Below the pieces are notes generated by a model. The model was not told the DNA's origin. It did not search any database and was given only the letters and a program-made list of their open reading frames with translations. This document shows, in pieces, positions 36,106 through 44,689 of a stretch of 64,000 bases of DNA. Source of the stretch: JBOZRQ01 sp050789255 (lineage in GTDB: Bacteria; Bacillota; Sulfobacillia; Symbiobacteriales; Symbiobacteriaceae); the NCBI GenBank assembly GCA_050789255.1, contig JBOZRQ010000060.1, positions 186,001 to 250,000 of the forward strand. Direction: 5' to 3'. The stretch's first letter is position 1, and the number at the start of each line of letters is the position of its first letter. A program made the translations under genes and the position numbers.

Positions 36106-36572
36106 GGCTCCAAGGCAAGCCGTTCCCGGTGCCCAAATCCCTGTGCGTTGTCGGTGAAGAGAAGCGTCTCGGGCTGCAGGCGGTAGAAGGAGACCTTGCG
36201 CCCCGCCTTCTCGTACATCGGCCCCGCGGGGTCCAGGAAGGATCGGGTGAAGGGGTACTTCTCCAGGAAGATCGCAGCCGCGCCCGGCCGGTCCCCCTCA
36301 GGAACGGGGGCGCAGAAGCCCTGCAGCTGAATCCCCGCGATCCCCTGCCAGTCCCGGTGGTCCTCGGTAATCGCAGCGGCGATGCGGGCGCCGGCGCCAA
36401 TGTCCGTGCCGTGGCGGGTGGTCGGGTTCGTTACGAAGTAGAGAGTAAAGCCATCGCTGGCGAAGAAGACCGGGGCAGCCCAGGGCCCATCGGGGCCGGC
36501 CGTGGCCAGCACAGCCACGTTGCGGGCCCGAAGATATGTAAGCAGGCGCTCTTTCAGATCGTGGTTCGTCAC
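36102..36572 (-). CDS. Pyridoxamine-5'-phosphate-oxidase-like flavin-fold protein
   Basis: 156 residues from GTG 36572, chosen because GGAGG lies seven bases upstream; the frame extends upstream to 36614 without a good site. The split-barrel fold is indicated by NVAVLATAGPDGPWAAPVFFAS, LYFVTNPTTRHGTDI and VSFYRLQPETLLFTDN. Members bind FMN, F420 or haem and reduce small molecules; nothing here specifies which. It converges on the GH38-like gene, and the two stops share CTAG. Confidence 0.8.
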   Translation of the reverse strand: MTNHDLKERLLTYLRARNVAVLATAGPDGPWAAPVFFASDGFTLYFVTNPTTRHGTDIGAGARIAAAITEDHRDWQGIAGIQLQGFCAPVPEGDRPGAAAIFLEKYPFTRSFLDPAGPMYEKAGRKVSFYRLQPETLLFTDNAQGFGHRERLALEP

Positions 36573-36613
36573 GGCAAGACCTCCGGAGTGATCGATACCA
36601 ATAGTTTCGACCA

Positions 36614-36652
36614 AAGCGGCGGCCAGACCTTGTTTCGGTCTGGTCGCCGCTT
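36614..36652 (-). terminator. Hairpin downstream of the endopeptidase gene
   Basis: AAGCGGCG-CCAGACC and GGTCTGG-CGCCGCTT form a long stem with one mismatch around TTGTTTC. The run of T after the stem on the minus strand is weak, so termination may be imperfect. It lies nine bases beyond the stop. Confidence 0.6.
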
Positions 36653-36660
36653 CGTCGCTC

Positions 36661-37560
36661 CTAGCGGTAGAAGCGCACGTGCAGATGCTCGTCGTGGTTG
36701 GGCCAGTAGGTCACGCCGCGCACGTTCGGGTCGTTGAAGAAGATCACCTCAACCTCGCCGGTCGCCAGCAGCTTGTCGACCAGGGCCTGGGTGAGGCGGC
36801 GGGAGTAAGCTGAGTCGTAGTAGTTGACCGGCATTTTCGCCCCGTCATAACGGAATGCCCGGATGTCGACATCAACCCCCCGGCGGTGGCTGGCGTGGCC
36901 GGGGATCGCGCCGCCGTGGGGGAAACTCACGTCGCCGATGCCCAGCGCGGGGTAGCCCAGGCGCGCCCAGTCCGCAGCGACAGCCTTGAGGGTCGTGATC
37001 GCATTCGAGGTGCCGTAGTGCCCATCCGGGTTGATGGTGTTGTACCGGAAGAAACCCGGACCCGATGCGGGCATGCTCTGAAAGTGCCCGGCGAGGGCGT
37101 CCCAGGTCTGGGGTCCGACGATGCCGTCCGCCGACAGGCCCATATGCCCCTGGAAGTCACGAACGGCAGCCGCCGTCATGGCGCCAAAGAATCCGGTGGC
37201 GGGAATGTCGTAGCCGTGCTTCTCGTACAGGGCGATCTGCAGGGCCTCGACGGCCTTGTTGCTGTCGCCCTGGCGGAGGGTCGGGTAGAGCCGGCGCCAG
37301 GTGCCGGCGCCGACCACGCCGTCGGCGGCGAGGCCGTTCGCCCGCTGGAAGGCTTCAATCAGGCCCTCGGTGGTGGGTCCGATCCGTTCGGTGACTGCAA
37401 CCGGGTAGCCCCGGTAAGTCAGGAGGCGCTGAGCAAGGCCCACGTCGGCGCCACGGCTGCCGAGGGCGACGGTGTTCGGGGCGATTGCAGCAAAAGCGGG
37501 TGTAGCTGTAAGCGTGAGCACGCCGATCAGGCCCGCGGTCAATAGTCGCTTAAGAGGCAC
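36661..37560 (-). CDS. Secreted cell-wall endopeptidase with two peptidoglycan-binding repeats (MepA/M74-like)
   Basis: 299 residues. GTG 37560 has AGAGGTG six bases upstream; TTG 37578 and GTG 37569 are in frame but worse. A signal peptide (PLKRLLTAGLIGVLTLTATPAFAA) is followed by two PG_binding_1 repeats (~35-90 and ~100-160; each ends with ADGVVG or ADGIVG and a Thr-Trp). The C-terminal catalytic domain carries the zinc-peptidase pattern HASHRRGVDVDIR plus HDEHLHVRF, the two histidines and aspartate of the MepA/LAS-type metallopeptidases. It would cut peptidoglycan cross-links outside the membrane. Confidence 0.88.
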   Translation of the reverse strand: MPLKRLLTAGLIGVLTLTATPAFAAIAPNTVALGSRGADVGLAQRLLTYRGYPVAVTERIGPTTEGLIEAFQRANGLAADGVVGAGTWRRLYPTLRQGDSNKAVEALQIALYEKHGYDIPATGFFGAMTAAAVRDFQGHMGLSADGIVGPQTWDALAGHFQSMPASGPGFFRYNTINPDGHYGTSNAITTLKAVAADWARLGYPALGIGDVSFPHGGAIPGHASHRRGVDVDIRAFRYDGAKMPVNYYDSAYSRRLTQALVDKLLATGEVEVIFFNDPNVRGVTYWPNHDEHLHVRFYR

Positions 37561-37718
37561 ATCCCTCACCTCTGACAAGTTGTCGGTCAGAGAAGAGATA
37601 CGACCGAACCGATGCCGTCCCTTCCGGTAAGTTTCGCCATGGTCCGAACCTTATCATAGCTTCAACCGTAAATAGTAATAGATGGAACTATTGCGACGCG
37701 CCAGCAGGAGTTGGTTGT

Positions 37719-38087
37719 ATGAGGGATGCCGCAGCGTTGGTCTGTCTTGTGGCGGGGCTCCTGGGCGCCGGCATTGGCTGGGGCGCCCGCAAGATCACCG
37801 GTATTTCAGCGGTTCGCGCCCGCCACATCGCCGTCTCGTGGCTGACCGACACCCTGCGCTACGCCGAGGTCCGTGTGAACGGCACCCAGCGCTTCGCAGA
37901 GCTGGAGGGCTACGAAGGGCCGGTGTGGACCGTCTCGGTGACCACCATGGCGCCGTTCAAGGATTTGCAGATTGCCAACTGCCTGGGGGTGGTCGTCGAC
38001 GCACGAACCGGGGCGGTCTTCGGGGCGCAAGGCGGCGCAGTGCCCTGGCTGAAGTGTGACAGTGCGTCGAATGGGGACGCTCAGTAG
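37719..38087 (+). CDS. Small membrane-anchored protein of unknown function
   Basis: 122 residues, ATG 37719 with AGGAG upstream. One N-terminal hydrophobic helix (AALVCLVAGLLGAGIGWGA) is followed by a compact alpha/beta domain ending in VVVDARTGAVFGAQGG, a pattern seen in PepSY-like or secreted accessory domains. The two cysteines (INCLG or similar position near residue 88, and the late Cys in LKCDS) might form a disulfide. I do not recognise the family. It lies 108 bp before potA in the same direction. Confidence 0.6.
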   Translation: MRDAAALVCLVAGLLGAGIGWGARKITGISAVRARHIAVSWLTDTLRYAEVRVNGTQRFAELEGYEGPVWTVSVTTMAPFKDLQIANCLGVVVDARTGAVFGAQGGAVPWLKCDSASNGDAQ

Positions 38088-38194
38088 CGAAAACTGTCGA
38101 CCAGATGGGCGTAGCCTGTCCCATTCTCTCTGGGATAAAATGGTAGACATTAGCAGGGACCGCGCTGCTGTTAAGGGGGTCGGGACGAACGCCC

Positions 38195-39235
38195 ATGATT
38201 GAGCTGCGCCAGGTTGCCAAGGCCTACGGCGGCGCCATCGCCCTGGAGGGCCTGAACCTAACGGTGAACCCCGGTGAGTTCCTGACCTTGCTGGGTCCTA
38301 GCGGCTGTGGCAAAACGACAACGCTGCGGATCGTCGCGGGCTTCGAGCAGCCCTCCTCCGGCGAGGTACTCATCGCCGGCCAGCCCGTGGTGGGCCTTCC
38401 GCCCTACCGTCGCCCCGTCAACACCGTCTTTCAGCATTACGCCCTGTTCCCGCACATGTCCGTGTGGGAGAACGTCGCCTTCGGCCTGCGCATGCGGCGG
38501 CTCCCCGACTCCCAGGTAATCCCCCGCACCGACCGGGCGCTGGCCCTGGTGCGGCTCGAGAACCTGGGCCACCGCCGGCCCCGGGAGCTCTCCGGGGGGC
38601 AGCAGCAGCGGGTCGCTTTGGCGCGTGCGCTGGTGCTGGAGCCCAAGGTCCTGCTGCTCGACGAGCCGCTGGGCGCCCTCGACCTGCAGCTGCGCCGCGC
38701 CATGCAGGTGGAGCTGCGGCAACTCCAACGTCAGCTGGGCTCCACCTTCGTCTACGTCACCCACGACCAGGAGGAGGCGCTCGCCATGAGCGACCGGGTT
38801 GCCGTCATGCGCGGCGGGCGCCTGGAGCAGCTCGGCTCCCCTGAGCAGGTCTACCTGCGGCCGGCCACCCGGTTTGTCGCCCAGTTCCTCGGCGAGGCGA
38901 ATCTGCTGGAGGGCGCCCGGGAAGAGGCGACCATCCTGCGGTGGGGCAGCTTCACGCTCCGCCTGGCCGAGGAGATGCCCCAGGCGTCCGGCGTGGTCGC
39001 CCTGCGCCCGGAGCACGTCCAGGTCCATCGCCCGGACGAGCATGTGCCCGCCGGGGCCAACTGCCTGCCGGGGCTGGTCGTGGAGCGGCTCTTCGTGGGC
39101 ACCGGCACCCGCCTGGTGGTCGATGTGGGTGGCAACCGCATCAGCGCCCTCGTCGCCGGGGGACAGGTTCCCTCGCCCGGCGAGGAGATCCGGCTCTCCT
39201 TCGCCCCGGGCCACTGCGTGGCGGTTGCCTCATGA
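38195..39235 (+). CDS. potA: Polyamine ABC transporter ATP-binding protein PotA
   Basis: 346 residues, ATG 38195 preceded at a distance by AAGGGGG. Walker A is GPSGCGKTTT, the signature is LSGGQQQRVALARAL, and Walker B is VLLLDEPLGALD. A Q-loop (FQHYALFPHMSVWENVAFG) and a C-terminal TOBE-type domain (VALRPEHVQVH) are present. It energises the permeases that follow; the next gene begins inside its stop (ATGA). The complete potABCD order supports spermidine/putrescine import, although related systems carry other organic cations or iron. Confidence 0.92.
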   Translation: MIELRQVAKAYGGAIALEGLNLTVNPGEFLTLLGPSGCGKTTTLRIVAGFEQPSSGEVLIAGQPVVGLPPYRRPVNTVFQHYALFPHMSVWENVAFGLRMRRLPDSQVIPRTDRALALVRLENLGHRRPRELSGGQQQRVALARALVLEPKVLLLDEPLGALDLQLRRAMQVELRQLQRQLGSTFVYVTHDQEEALAMSDRVAVMRGGRLEQLGSPEQVYLRPATRFVAQFLGEANLLEGAREEATILRWGSFTLRLAEEMPQASGVVALRPEHVQVHRPDEHVPAGANCLPGLVVERLFVGTGTRLVVDVGGNRISALVAGGQVPSPGEEIRLSFAPGHCVAVAS

Positions 39236-40083
39236 GGCGTGCCCTGAACGGCTGGGGGCTGCTCTTCCCCGGGTTTGCTGTGGTGGCGGCCTTTGTGGTC
39301 GTGCCCCTGGTCATCGTGGCTCTGTATAGTGTGGCGGTGCGGTTGGCCCCCGGTTCGCCCTGGCCCGAGGGGTTCACCGGCGCCCAGTTCCTGCGCCTGC
39401 TGGATCCGCTCTACGTGCGTATCTTTGTGCGCTCCTTCGCCCAGGCGGGGGTCGCCACCTTGCTCTGCCTGGGGCTCAGCTATCCCCTGGCTTACTACAT
39501 CGCCCAGAGCCCCGTCGGGCGGCGCAGCCGGCTGCTCCTCCTGGTCACCATCCCATTCTGGACCAACTTTTTGGTTCGTACCTACGCACTTATCGTCCTC
39601 ATGCGGGCCCAGGGGGTGGTCAACACCCTGCTGACCAGCCTGGGTATCATTCGCCAGCCCCTGGGTTTGCTTTATAACGAGGGCGCCGTCCAGCTGGGCC
39701 TGGTCTACACGCTGCTGCCCCTAATGGTCTTGCCGCTCTACGCCAACCTCGAAAAGCTGGACAACCGGCTGGTCGAGGCGGCGTGGGACCTGGGCGCCAC
39801 GCCCTGGCGGGCCTTCTGGCAGGTCACCTGGCCCCTCTCCCGCCCGGGGGTGGTGGCCGGCTCCGTCATGGTCTTCATCTCTGCCTTTGGGATCTTCCTC
39901 GTGCCCGATCTCATGGGCGGCGCCCGCGCCATCATGGTCGGCAACCTGATTCAGAACCAGTTCCTCCAGGCGCGCAACTGGCCCTTTGGTGCCGCGGTGG
40001 CCCTGGTGCTGGCCGCCCTCGTGCTGGTTCTGGGGCAACTGCTCCAGCGCAGGGCGCTGGTCGGAGAGGGGGGGCGCCGGTGA
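39232..40083 (+). CDS. potB: Polyamine ABC transporter permease PotB
   Basis: 283 residues from ATG 39232 (ATGA overlap). Six membrane helices and an EAA loop (EAAWDLGATPWRAFWQVTWP) are present. FWTNFLVRTYALIVLMRAQG is characteristic of the PotB group. Its partner is the next gene. Confidence 0.92.
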   Translation: MRRALNGWGLLFPGFAVVAAFVVVPLVIVALYSVAVRLAPGSPWPEGFTGAQFLRLLDPLYVRIFVRSFAQAGVATLLCLGLSYPLAYYIAQSPVGRRSRLLLLVTIPFWTNFLVRTYALIVLMRAQGVVNTLLTSLGIIRQPLGLLYNEGAVQLGLVYTLLPLMVLPLYANLEKLDNRLVEAAWDLGATPWRAFWQVTWPLSRPGVVAGSVMVFISAFGIFLVPDLMGGARAIMVGNLIQNQFLQARNWPFGAAVALVLAALVLVLGQLLQRRALVGEGGRR

Positions 40084-40889
40084 GGGGAAGGGGACTGGCC
40101 CTCTACTCCTGGGCGGTCTATGGGTTTCTCTACCTGCCCATCCTGGTCATGGCGGCGCTGTCCTTCAACAAGTCCAGGTACAGCTCGCTCTGGGGCGGCT
40201 TCACCCTGGACTGGTACGTGCGCCTCCTTGGCAACGACATGCTCTGGACGGCCACCCGCAACAGCCTCGTCATCGCTCTGCTGACCGCCCTGATCGCCAG
40301 CGGGCTGGGCACCCTCATGGCGGTCGCCCTCCACCGGCACCGGCCACCGGGCAGCGGCGTCGCCGAGGCGGTGGTCTACCTGCCCATGGTGCTGCCGGAC
40401 ATGGTCATGGGGGTCGGCGCCCTGGTGCTGTTTTCGGCGCTCGGCGTGCAGCTGGGGCTTGGAACCATCCTGGCCGCGCATGTTGGCGGCACGGTCTCCT
40501 ATGTCGTCGTCACGCTGCGGGCGCGGCTTGAAGGGATCGACCGGAGTCTGGAGGAGGCTGCCGCCGACCTGGGCGCCAACCCCTGGCAGGCGTTCCGCCA
40601 CGTCACGCTGCCCCTGCTGGGCCCGGGCATATTGGCGGGCGCCCTCCTGGTCTTCACGCTCTCGCTTGACGACTTCATCCTGGCCTTCTTCACCGCGGGG
40701 CCCGGGGCCACCACCCTGCCCCTGCGGGTCTATGGCATGGTCAAGGTGGGCATCTCCCCGGAGGTCAACGCCCTGTCCACCGTTCTCCTGGTGGTCACTG
40801 CGGTGGCAGCCGCAGCCTTTCAGCGACTCACCGCCCGACGTGGGGGCGGGCCATCGGCCAAGTCACAGCGTAAGGGGGTGCCCGCATGA
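40080..40889 (+). CDS. potC: Polyamine ABC transporter permease PotC
   Basis: 269 residues from GTG 40080 (GTGA overlap). The start VRGRGLALYSWAVYGFLYLP, the segment LSFNKSRYSSLWGGFTLDWY and the EAA loop EEAAADLGANPWQAFRHVTLP match PotC. SLDDFILAFF near the end is the family's conserved periplasmic/membrane boundary motif. It forms the channel with PotB. Confidence 0.92.
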   Translation: MRGRGLALYSWAVYGFLYLPILVMAALSFNKSRYSSLWGGFTLDWYVRLLGNDMLWTATRNSLVIALLTALIASGLGTLMAVALHRHRPPGSGVAEAVVYLPMVLPDMVMGVGALVLFSALGVQLGLGTILAAHVGGTVSYVVVTLRARLEGIDRSLEEAAADLGANPWQAFRHVTLPLLGPGILAGALLVFTLSLDDFILAFFTAGPGATTLPLRVYGMVKVGISPEVNALSTVLLVVTAVAAAAFQRLTARRGGGPSAKSQRKGVPA

Positions 40890-41974
40890 GACGGAGTCTC
40901 GGTGTCTGGTTCGCAGTTCTGCTGCTGCTCTCGGGCTGCGTCAGCAGGAAGGGCCTGTCCGACTTGCCCCAGCCAGTCGCTGATCCGGGAATCGACAAGT
41001 CCAAGCTGAGCCGCGAGCTGAACGTCTACAACTGGACCGAATACCTGCCCGAGGAGGTCCTGGAGCAGTTCCAGCAGCTCTACGGCGTCAAGGTCAACTA
41101 TGACACCTACTCCAACAATGAGGAGTTGCACGCCAAGCTGAAGGCCGGCGGCTCCGGCTACGACGTGATCTTCCCCTCGGACTACATGATCCCGGCGCTC
41201 AGGCGCGACGGGCTGCTCCAGCCGATTGAGAAGGCGAATGTCCCGAACCTGGTCAACATCGACGCCCGGTTCAAGGGGCTCCCCTTCGACCCCGAGGGTG
41301 AGGTCAGCGTTCCGTACATGTGGGGCACCACCGGCATCCTCATCAACACCAGTGAAATCGACGCCGACGATGTAAAGGGCTGGTCAGACCTGTGGAAGCC
41401 GGCTTTCAAGGGCCAACTGGTCGTCCCGGACGACGCCCGCGAGGTTGTCGGCCTGGCGCTGCTGGCGGGCGGTGAGCCGCTAAACAGCACCGACAGCCGG
41501 AAGCTGGAGGCGGCCAAACAGCGTCTGGTGCAGCTAAAGCCAAACATCAAGGCGTTTAACAGCGACAGCCCCAAGGACCTCCTCCTGGGCGGCGAGGTGG
41601 CCGCCGGGGTGATCTTCAGCGGGGAGGCGGCCAAGGTGATCCAGGAGAACGACAGCTTCCGCTACATCCTGCCCGCGGAGGGCGCCACGATCTGGATGGA
41701 CAGCATGGCGATCCCCACAGGCGCCCAGCACAAATACACGGCCGAGGTCTTCATCAACTTTTTACTCTCGCCTGAGGTCAGCGCCCGGCTGAGCCTCGCT
41801 TTCCTGTACGGAAACCCCAACGGCAAAGCCAGAGACCTCCTGCCGGACTTCTACCGGGAGAACCCCGCCCTGAACCCGTCGGAGGAGGCGCTGAAGAAGG
41901 CCCATTGGTTCGACGACCTCGGCGATGAGGGCAACCAGATCTACGATCGCATCTGGACCGAGCTGAAGGGGTAG
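40886..41974 (+). CDS. potD: Polyamine-binding lipoprotein PotD
   Basis: 362 residues from ATG 40886 (ATGA overlap). Lipobox LLSGC near residue 18 after a short signal peptide. LNVYNWTEYLPEEVLEQF is the highly conserved PotD/PotF opening, and YDVIFPSDYMIPALRRDGLL and VPYMWGTTGILIN follow. It delivers spermidine or putrescine to PotBC. Its sequence completes the four-gene system. Confidence 0.93.
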   Translation: MRRSLGVWFAVLLLLSGCVSRKGLSDLPQPVADPGIDKSKLSRELNVYNWTEYLPEEVLEQFQQLYGVKVNYDTYSNNEELHAKLKAGGSGYDVIFPSDYMIPALRRDGLLQPIEKANVPNLVNIDARFKGLPFDPEGEVSVPYMWGTTGILINTSEIDADDVKGWSDLWKPAFKGQLVVPDDAREVVGLALLAGGEPLNSTDSRKLEAAKQRLVQLKPNIKAFNSDSPKDLLLGGEVAAGVIFSGEAAKVIQENDSFRYILPAEGATIWMDSMAIPTGAQHKYTAEVFINFLLSPEVSARLSLAFLYGNPNGKARDLLPDFYRENPALNPSEEALKKAHWFDDLGDEGNQIYDRIWTELKG

Positions 41975-42030
41975 ATCCGTAGTTATTCGGTGTCATTTTG
42001 AGATGAGGCGGAAGGAGCGAGGCAGGGGCC

Positions 42031-42069
42031 GGGGAACTGTGTACAGTCCCAGCCGCCCGTGGGTGGCTG
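42031..42069 (+). other. Two adjacent hairpins upstream of pduS
   Basis: GGG(A)ACTG...CAGTCCC (42032-42050) and CAGCCGCCC...GGGTGGCTG (42050-42069) are consecutive inverted repeats with tiny loops in the 117-bp gap between potD and pduS. There is no T-tract, so they are not clear terminators. I could not match them to a B12 or other known riboswitch. Confidence 0.35.
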
Positions 42070-42091
42070 CGGCTGAAACGGAGGAAGGCGC

Positions 42092-43420
42092 TTGTCTCAC
42101 CTGGAGTTACTCGCCCGCTCCGGCACGGTCGGGGCCGGCGGCGCAGGCTTTCCGACCCATGCCAAGCTCTCCGCCCGCGCAGAAATTCTCATCGCCAACG
42201 GCGCCGAATGCGAGCCGCTGCTGCACGCCAATCAAGAGCTACTGATGCACGAGGCCCCGCAGGTACTGAAGGGGCTTCTTGCCGCGGGCGCCCTCATCGG
42301 TGCCGCCCGCATGGTGGTGGCGGTCAAAGCCAAGTACAAGCAGGTGGTGGCCCGGCTGCGGGAAGCCGCAGCGGGGACTCCCATGGAGATCTGCGAGCTG
42401 CCCGACTTCTACCCGGTCGGCGACGAGCAGGCCGTCGTGGCTGAGGTCACGGGGCGAATCGTCCCGGAGAACGGGCTCCCGCTGGACGTGGGCGTGGTGG
42501 TCTGCAACGTGGAGACGCTGGCTAACGTCGGGAGAGCCCTCGCTGGCACGCCTGTCACGCACAAATGGGTCACCGTCACCGGCGCCGTCCGGGAGCCGGT
42601 AACGCTCCGGGTTCCCGTGGGTACGCCCGTCGGCGCCCTGGTCGAAGCGGCGGGCGGCGCCACGGTGCGGGACTGGGCGGCCCTGGACGGCGGCCCCATG
42701 ATGGGGCGCCCCGTCACGGACCATCAACAGCCGGTCACCAAGACCACGGGCGGCTTGATCGTGCTGCCCGCTGATCATCCCGTGATTACCCGGCCGCAGC
42801 TCAGCTTCGCCGTGGAGGCCCGGCGGGCCCGCACCACCTGTGTGCGCTGCACCCTTTGCACGCAGCTTTGCCCGCGCTACCTGCAGGGCCACGATCTGCG
42901 CCCGCATCAAGTGATGCAGAGCCTGGCGCTCTTCCCTACGGCGGACGCCCTGTATGACCAGGCCTGGCTTTGTTGCGAGTGCGGCATCTGCGAGGTCTTT
43001 TCCTGTCCGATGGGGCTCTCGCCTCGTCGGGTGCTGGGCGCGCTCAAGCGTGAGTTCGGCGCCCAGGGGCGCCGCTACCCCAAGGCGCCCAAGAGCTACA
43101 GCTTCCGCCCCGACCGGGCGTACCGCCGCATTCCCGGCAGCCGGCTGCTCCAGCGGCTGGGGCTGGCCGAGTATGACCGTCCGGCGCCCTTACGGGCCTT
43201 CACGGTGAAGGTTGGGACTGTGACCCTGCCCCTGCGTCAGCATATCGGGGTGCCGGCGGTACCGTTGGTTGTTGCAGGTCAGCAGGTCCAAGAGGGGCAG
43301 CTGATCGCCGAGGTGCCGACGGGCAAGCTGGGCGCCGCGCTGCACGCCTCGGTCAGCGGTGTGGTGATCAGCGTGACAGAAGCAGCGATTCGCATCCGGG
43401 AGGTGGGCGCCCATGAATAA
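42092..43420 (+). CDS. pduS: PduS-like flavin/iron-sulfur oxidoreductase
   Basis: 442 residues from TTG 42092, with GGAGGAAGG upstream. The RnfC/NuoF-like nucleotide-FMN domain opens GTVGAGGAGFPTHAKL, followed by a SLBB-type domain (VPVGTPVGALVEAAGG). Two [4Fe-4S] motifs are present: Cys250-x2-253-x2-256-x3-260 (CVRCTLCTQLCPRYL) and Cys294 or 295/297/300 with Cys305 (CECGICEVFSCP). A C-terminal barrel-sandwich domain follows. PduS is known as an electron-transfer (cobalamin reductase) protein of the propanediol microcompartment. Here the only partner is pduT, overlapping by eight bases. Confidence 0.88.
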   Translation: MSHLELLARSGTVGAGGAGFPTHAKLSARAEILIANGAECEPLLHANQELLMHEAPQVLKGLLAAGALIGAARMVVAVKAKYKQVVARLREAAAGTPMEICELPDFYPVGDEQAVVAEVTGRIVPENGLPLDVGVVVCNVETLANVGRALAGTPVTHKWVTVTGAVREPVTLRVPVGTPVGALVEAAGGATVRDWAALDGGPMMGRPVTDHQQPVTKTTGGLIVLPADHPVITRPQLSFAVEARRARTTCVRCTLCTQLCPRYLQGHDLRPHQVMQSLALFPTADALYDQAWLCCECGICEVFSCPMGLSPRRVLGALKREFGAQGRRYPKAPKSYSFRPDRAYRRIPGSRLLQRLGLAEYDRPAPLRAFTVKVGTVTLPLRQHIGVPAVPLVVAGQQVQEGQLIAEVPTGKLGAALHASVSGVVISVTEAAIRIREVGAHE

Positions 43421-43970
43421 GGCGATCGGGATGATTGAGAGCCAGTCGATCGCTACCGGGGTCCTGATCGCCGATGCGATGCTCAAGGCCTCAAACGTGG
43501 AGGTGCTGGCGGCGGGCACGGTCTGTCCGGGCAAGCACACCACGCTAATTGGTGGAAACGTGGCCGATGTGGAGAACTCGGTGGCCGTCGGCCGCAGCCT
43601 CGGCGGGGGCCACGTGGTGGACAGCTTCGTGCTCGCCCGGGTGCATGAGCAGCTCTTCCCGGCGATCAAGGGGGCGGTGGAGCTGCCGCCGGACAAGGCC
43701 CGCCGGGCGCTCGGAATCATCGAGAGCTTCTCGATCGCCTCGCTGATTGTCGCCGCAGACACCGCCGCCAAGGCAGCCAACGTGACGATCCTGGAGATTC
43801 GGCTGGGCCTGGCCATCGGCGGCAAGGCATTTGTGACGCTCATGGGCGATGTCGCCGCCGTCGGGGCGGCGGTGGAGGCCGGAGCGCAGGGGCTCATCGA
43901 GCAGGGACTCCTCGTCAACAAGATCGTGATCCCTGCGCCGCACGCTGATCTGATGCGCGTGCTGGGCTAG
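43413..43970 (+). CDS. pduT: PduT-like tandem BMC-domain shell-type protein with Fe-S cysteine
   Basis: 185 residues comprising two bacterial-microcompartment domains (residues ~3-88 and ~98-180; AIGMIESQSIATGVLIADAML and ALGIIESFSIASLIVAADTA). TVCPGKH places a cysteine at residue 38, the position known in PduT to bind a [4Fe-4S] cluster at the centre of the trimer. IPAPHADL at the end is also PduT-like. No BMC-H, BMC-P or signature enzyme gene lies in the window, so this is an orphan redox trimer working with PduS. Confidence 0.92.
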   Translation: MNKAIGMIESQSIATGVLIADAMLKASNVEVLAAGTVCPGKHTTLIGGNVADVENSVAVGRSLGGGHVVDSFVLARVHEQLFPAIKGAVELPPDKARRALGIIESFSIASLIVAADTAAKAANVTILEIRLGLAIGGKAFVTLMGDVAAVGAAVEAGAQGLIEQGLLVNKIVIPAPHADLMRVLG

Positions 43971-44029
43971 GTCATCAGGAACGAATCGGCGATGGTTTAC
44001 GTCTGAAGGGTGAGGAGGTGTGACCTAAC

Positions 44030-44479
44030 ATGGAGGCAGCTTCGCGGCGGATGTTGGCCAAGGTGTGGCAGGGAGCGGCCGTAATCGGGGTCGTATACAT
44101 CTTCACGTACACCATGACCGTGCGGACCATGAACGGTCCCGGCGAGCACGGGCTGGACTGGTCGATGGGTCCGCCCCTGGCCTTCCTCCTGATTGTGGTC
44201 CCGTATCTTGCAGGTGGGTTCTACTGCCGAGATACCAGGGCCGGTATGCCGAAGCATTACCCGTTCCTGACCGCACTGGTGGCCGCACTGGTTGAGCGGC
44301 TGTTCATCCTCGGGATGGGCGCCCTGCTCTTCTTCGAAGGCGGCGATGGGTCGATGGAAGGCATCTCCCTGATGATGTTCATCCAGGGAGAGGCGGCGCC
44401 CTACTTCGGCTGGGAGTACATCACTTTTGGAGGCGGCTGTTCGATCGCTATCACCTCAGCTGTCGGCACGGCTGAGTAG
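44030..44479 (+). CDS. Small multi-pass membrane protein of unknown function
   Basis: 149 residues, ATG 44030 with GAGGAGGTG 11 bases upstream. Three or four hydrophobic stretches are visible (WQGAAVIGVVYIFTYTM, PLAFLLIVVPYLAGGFY, FLTALVAALVERLFILGMG). The protein has a conserved-looking acidic loop (FEGGDGSMEG). Family unrecognised. It follows pduT by 59 bp and ends at a strong terminator, so it may belong to that transcript. Confidence 0.65.
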   Translation: MEAASRRMLAKVWQGAAVIGVVYIFTYTMTVRTMNGPGEHGLDWSMGPPLAFLLIVVPYLAGGFYCRDTRAGMPKHYPFLTALVAALVERLFILGMGALLFFEGGDGSMEGISLMMFIQGEAAPYFGWEYITFGGGCSIAITSAVGTAE

Positions 44480-44495
44480 GTCCTGCAAATAGGTC

Positions 44496-44523
44496 GGCGC
44501 CCTCCGTGGTGGAGGGCGCCTTT
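44496..44523 (+). terminator. Rho-independent terminator
   Basis: GGCGCCCTCC and GGAGGGCGCC form a perfect ten-pair stem around GTGGT, followed by TTT. The same stem recurs at 45482-45506. Confidence 0.88.
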
Positions 44524-44689
44524 CCATTGCGTAGCCTGCGCTGCACCGTGGGCCGCTAGAGGATACAGATCTGCTTCCTCCTTCGGCTGCGTACCTCGTC
44601 GGATAGGTTCACCCTCTCCATCGGTAAGTCCTGTGTCCGCAGGAGCGGTGACGGGCACGGCGAAGACTCATAGTCGGGAGGGTGAGAGA

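Noticed and set aside
38100..38194. Promoter with TAAAAT at 38136 for potABCD
   Set aside because: No acceptable -35 sequence at 16-18 bp; a single hexamer is not enough.
41975..42091. B12 riboswitch upstream of pduS
   Set aside because: The hairpins do not show the B12-box or the conserved cobalamin-riboswitch core.
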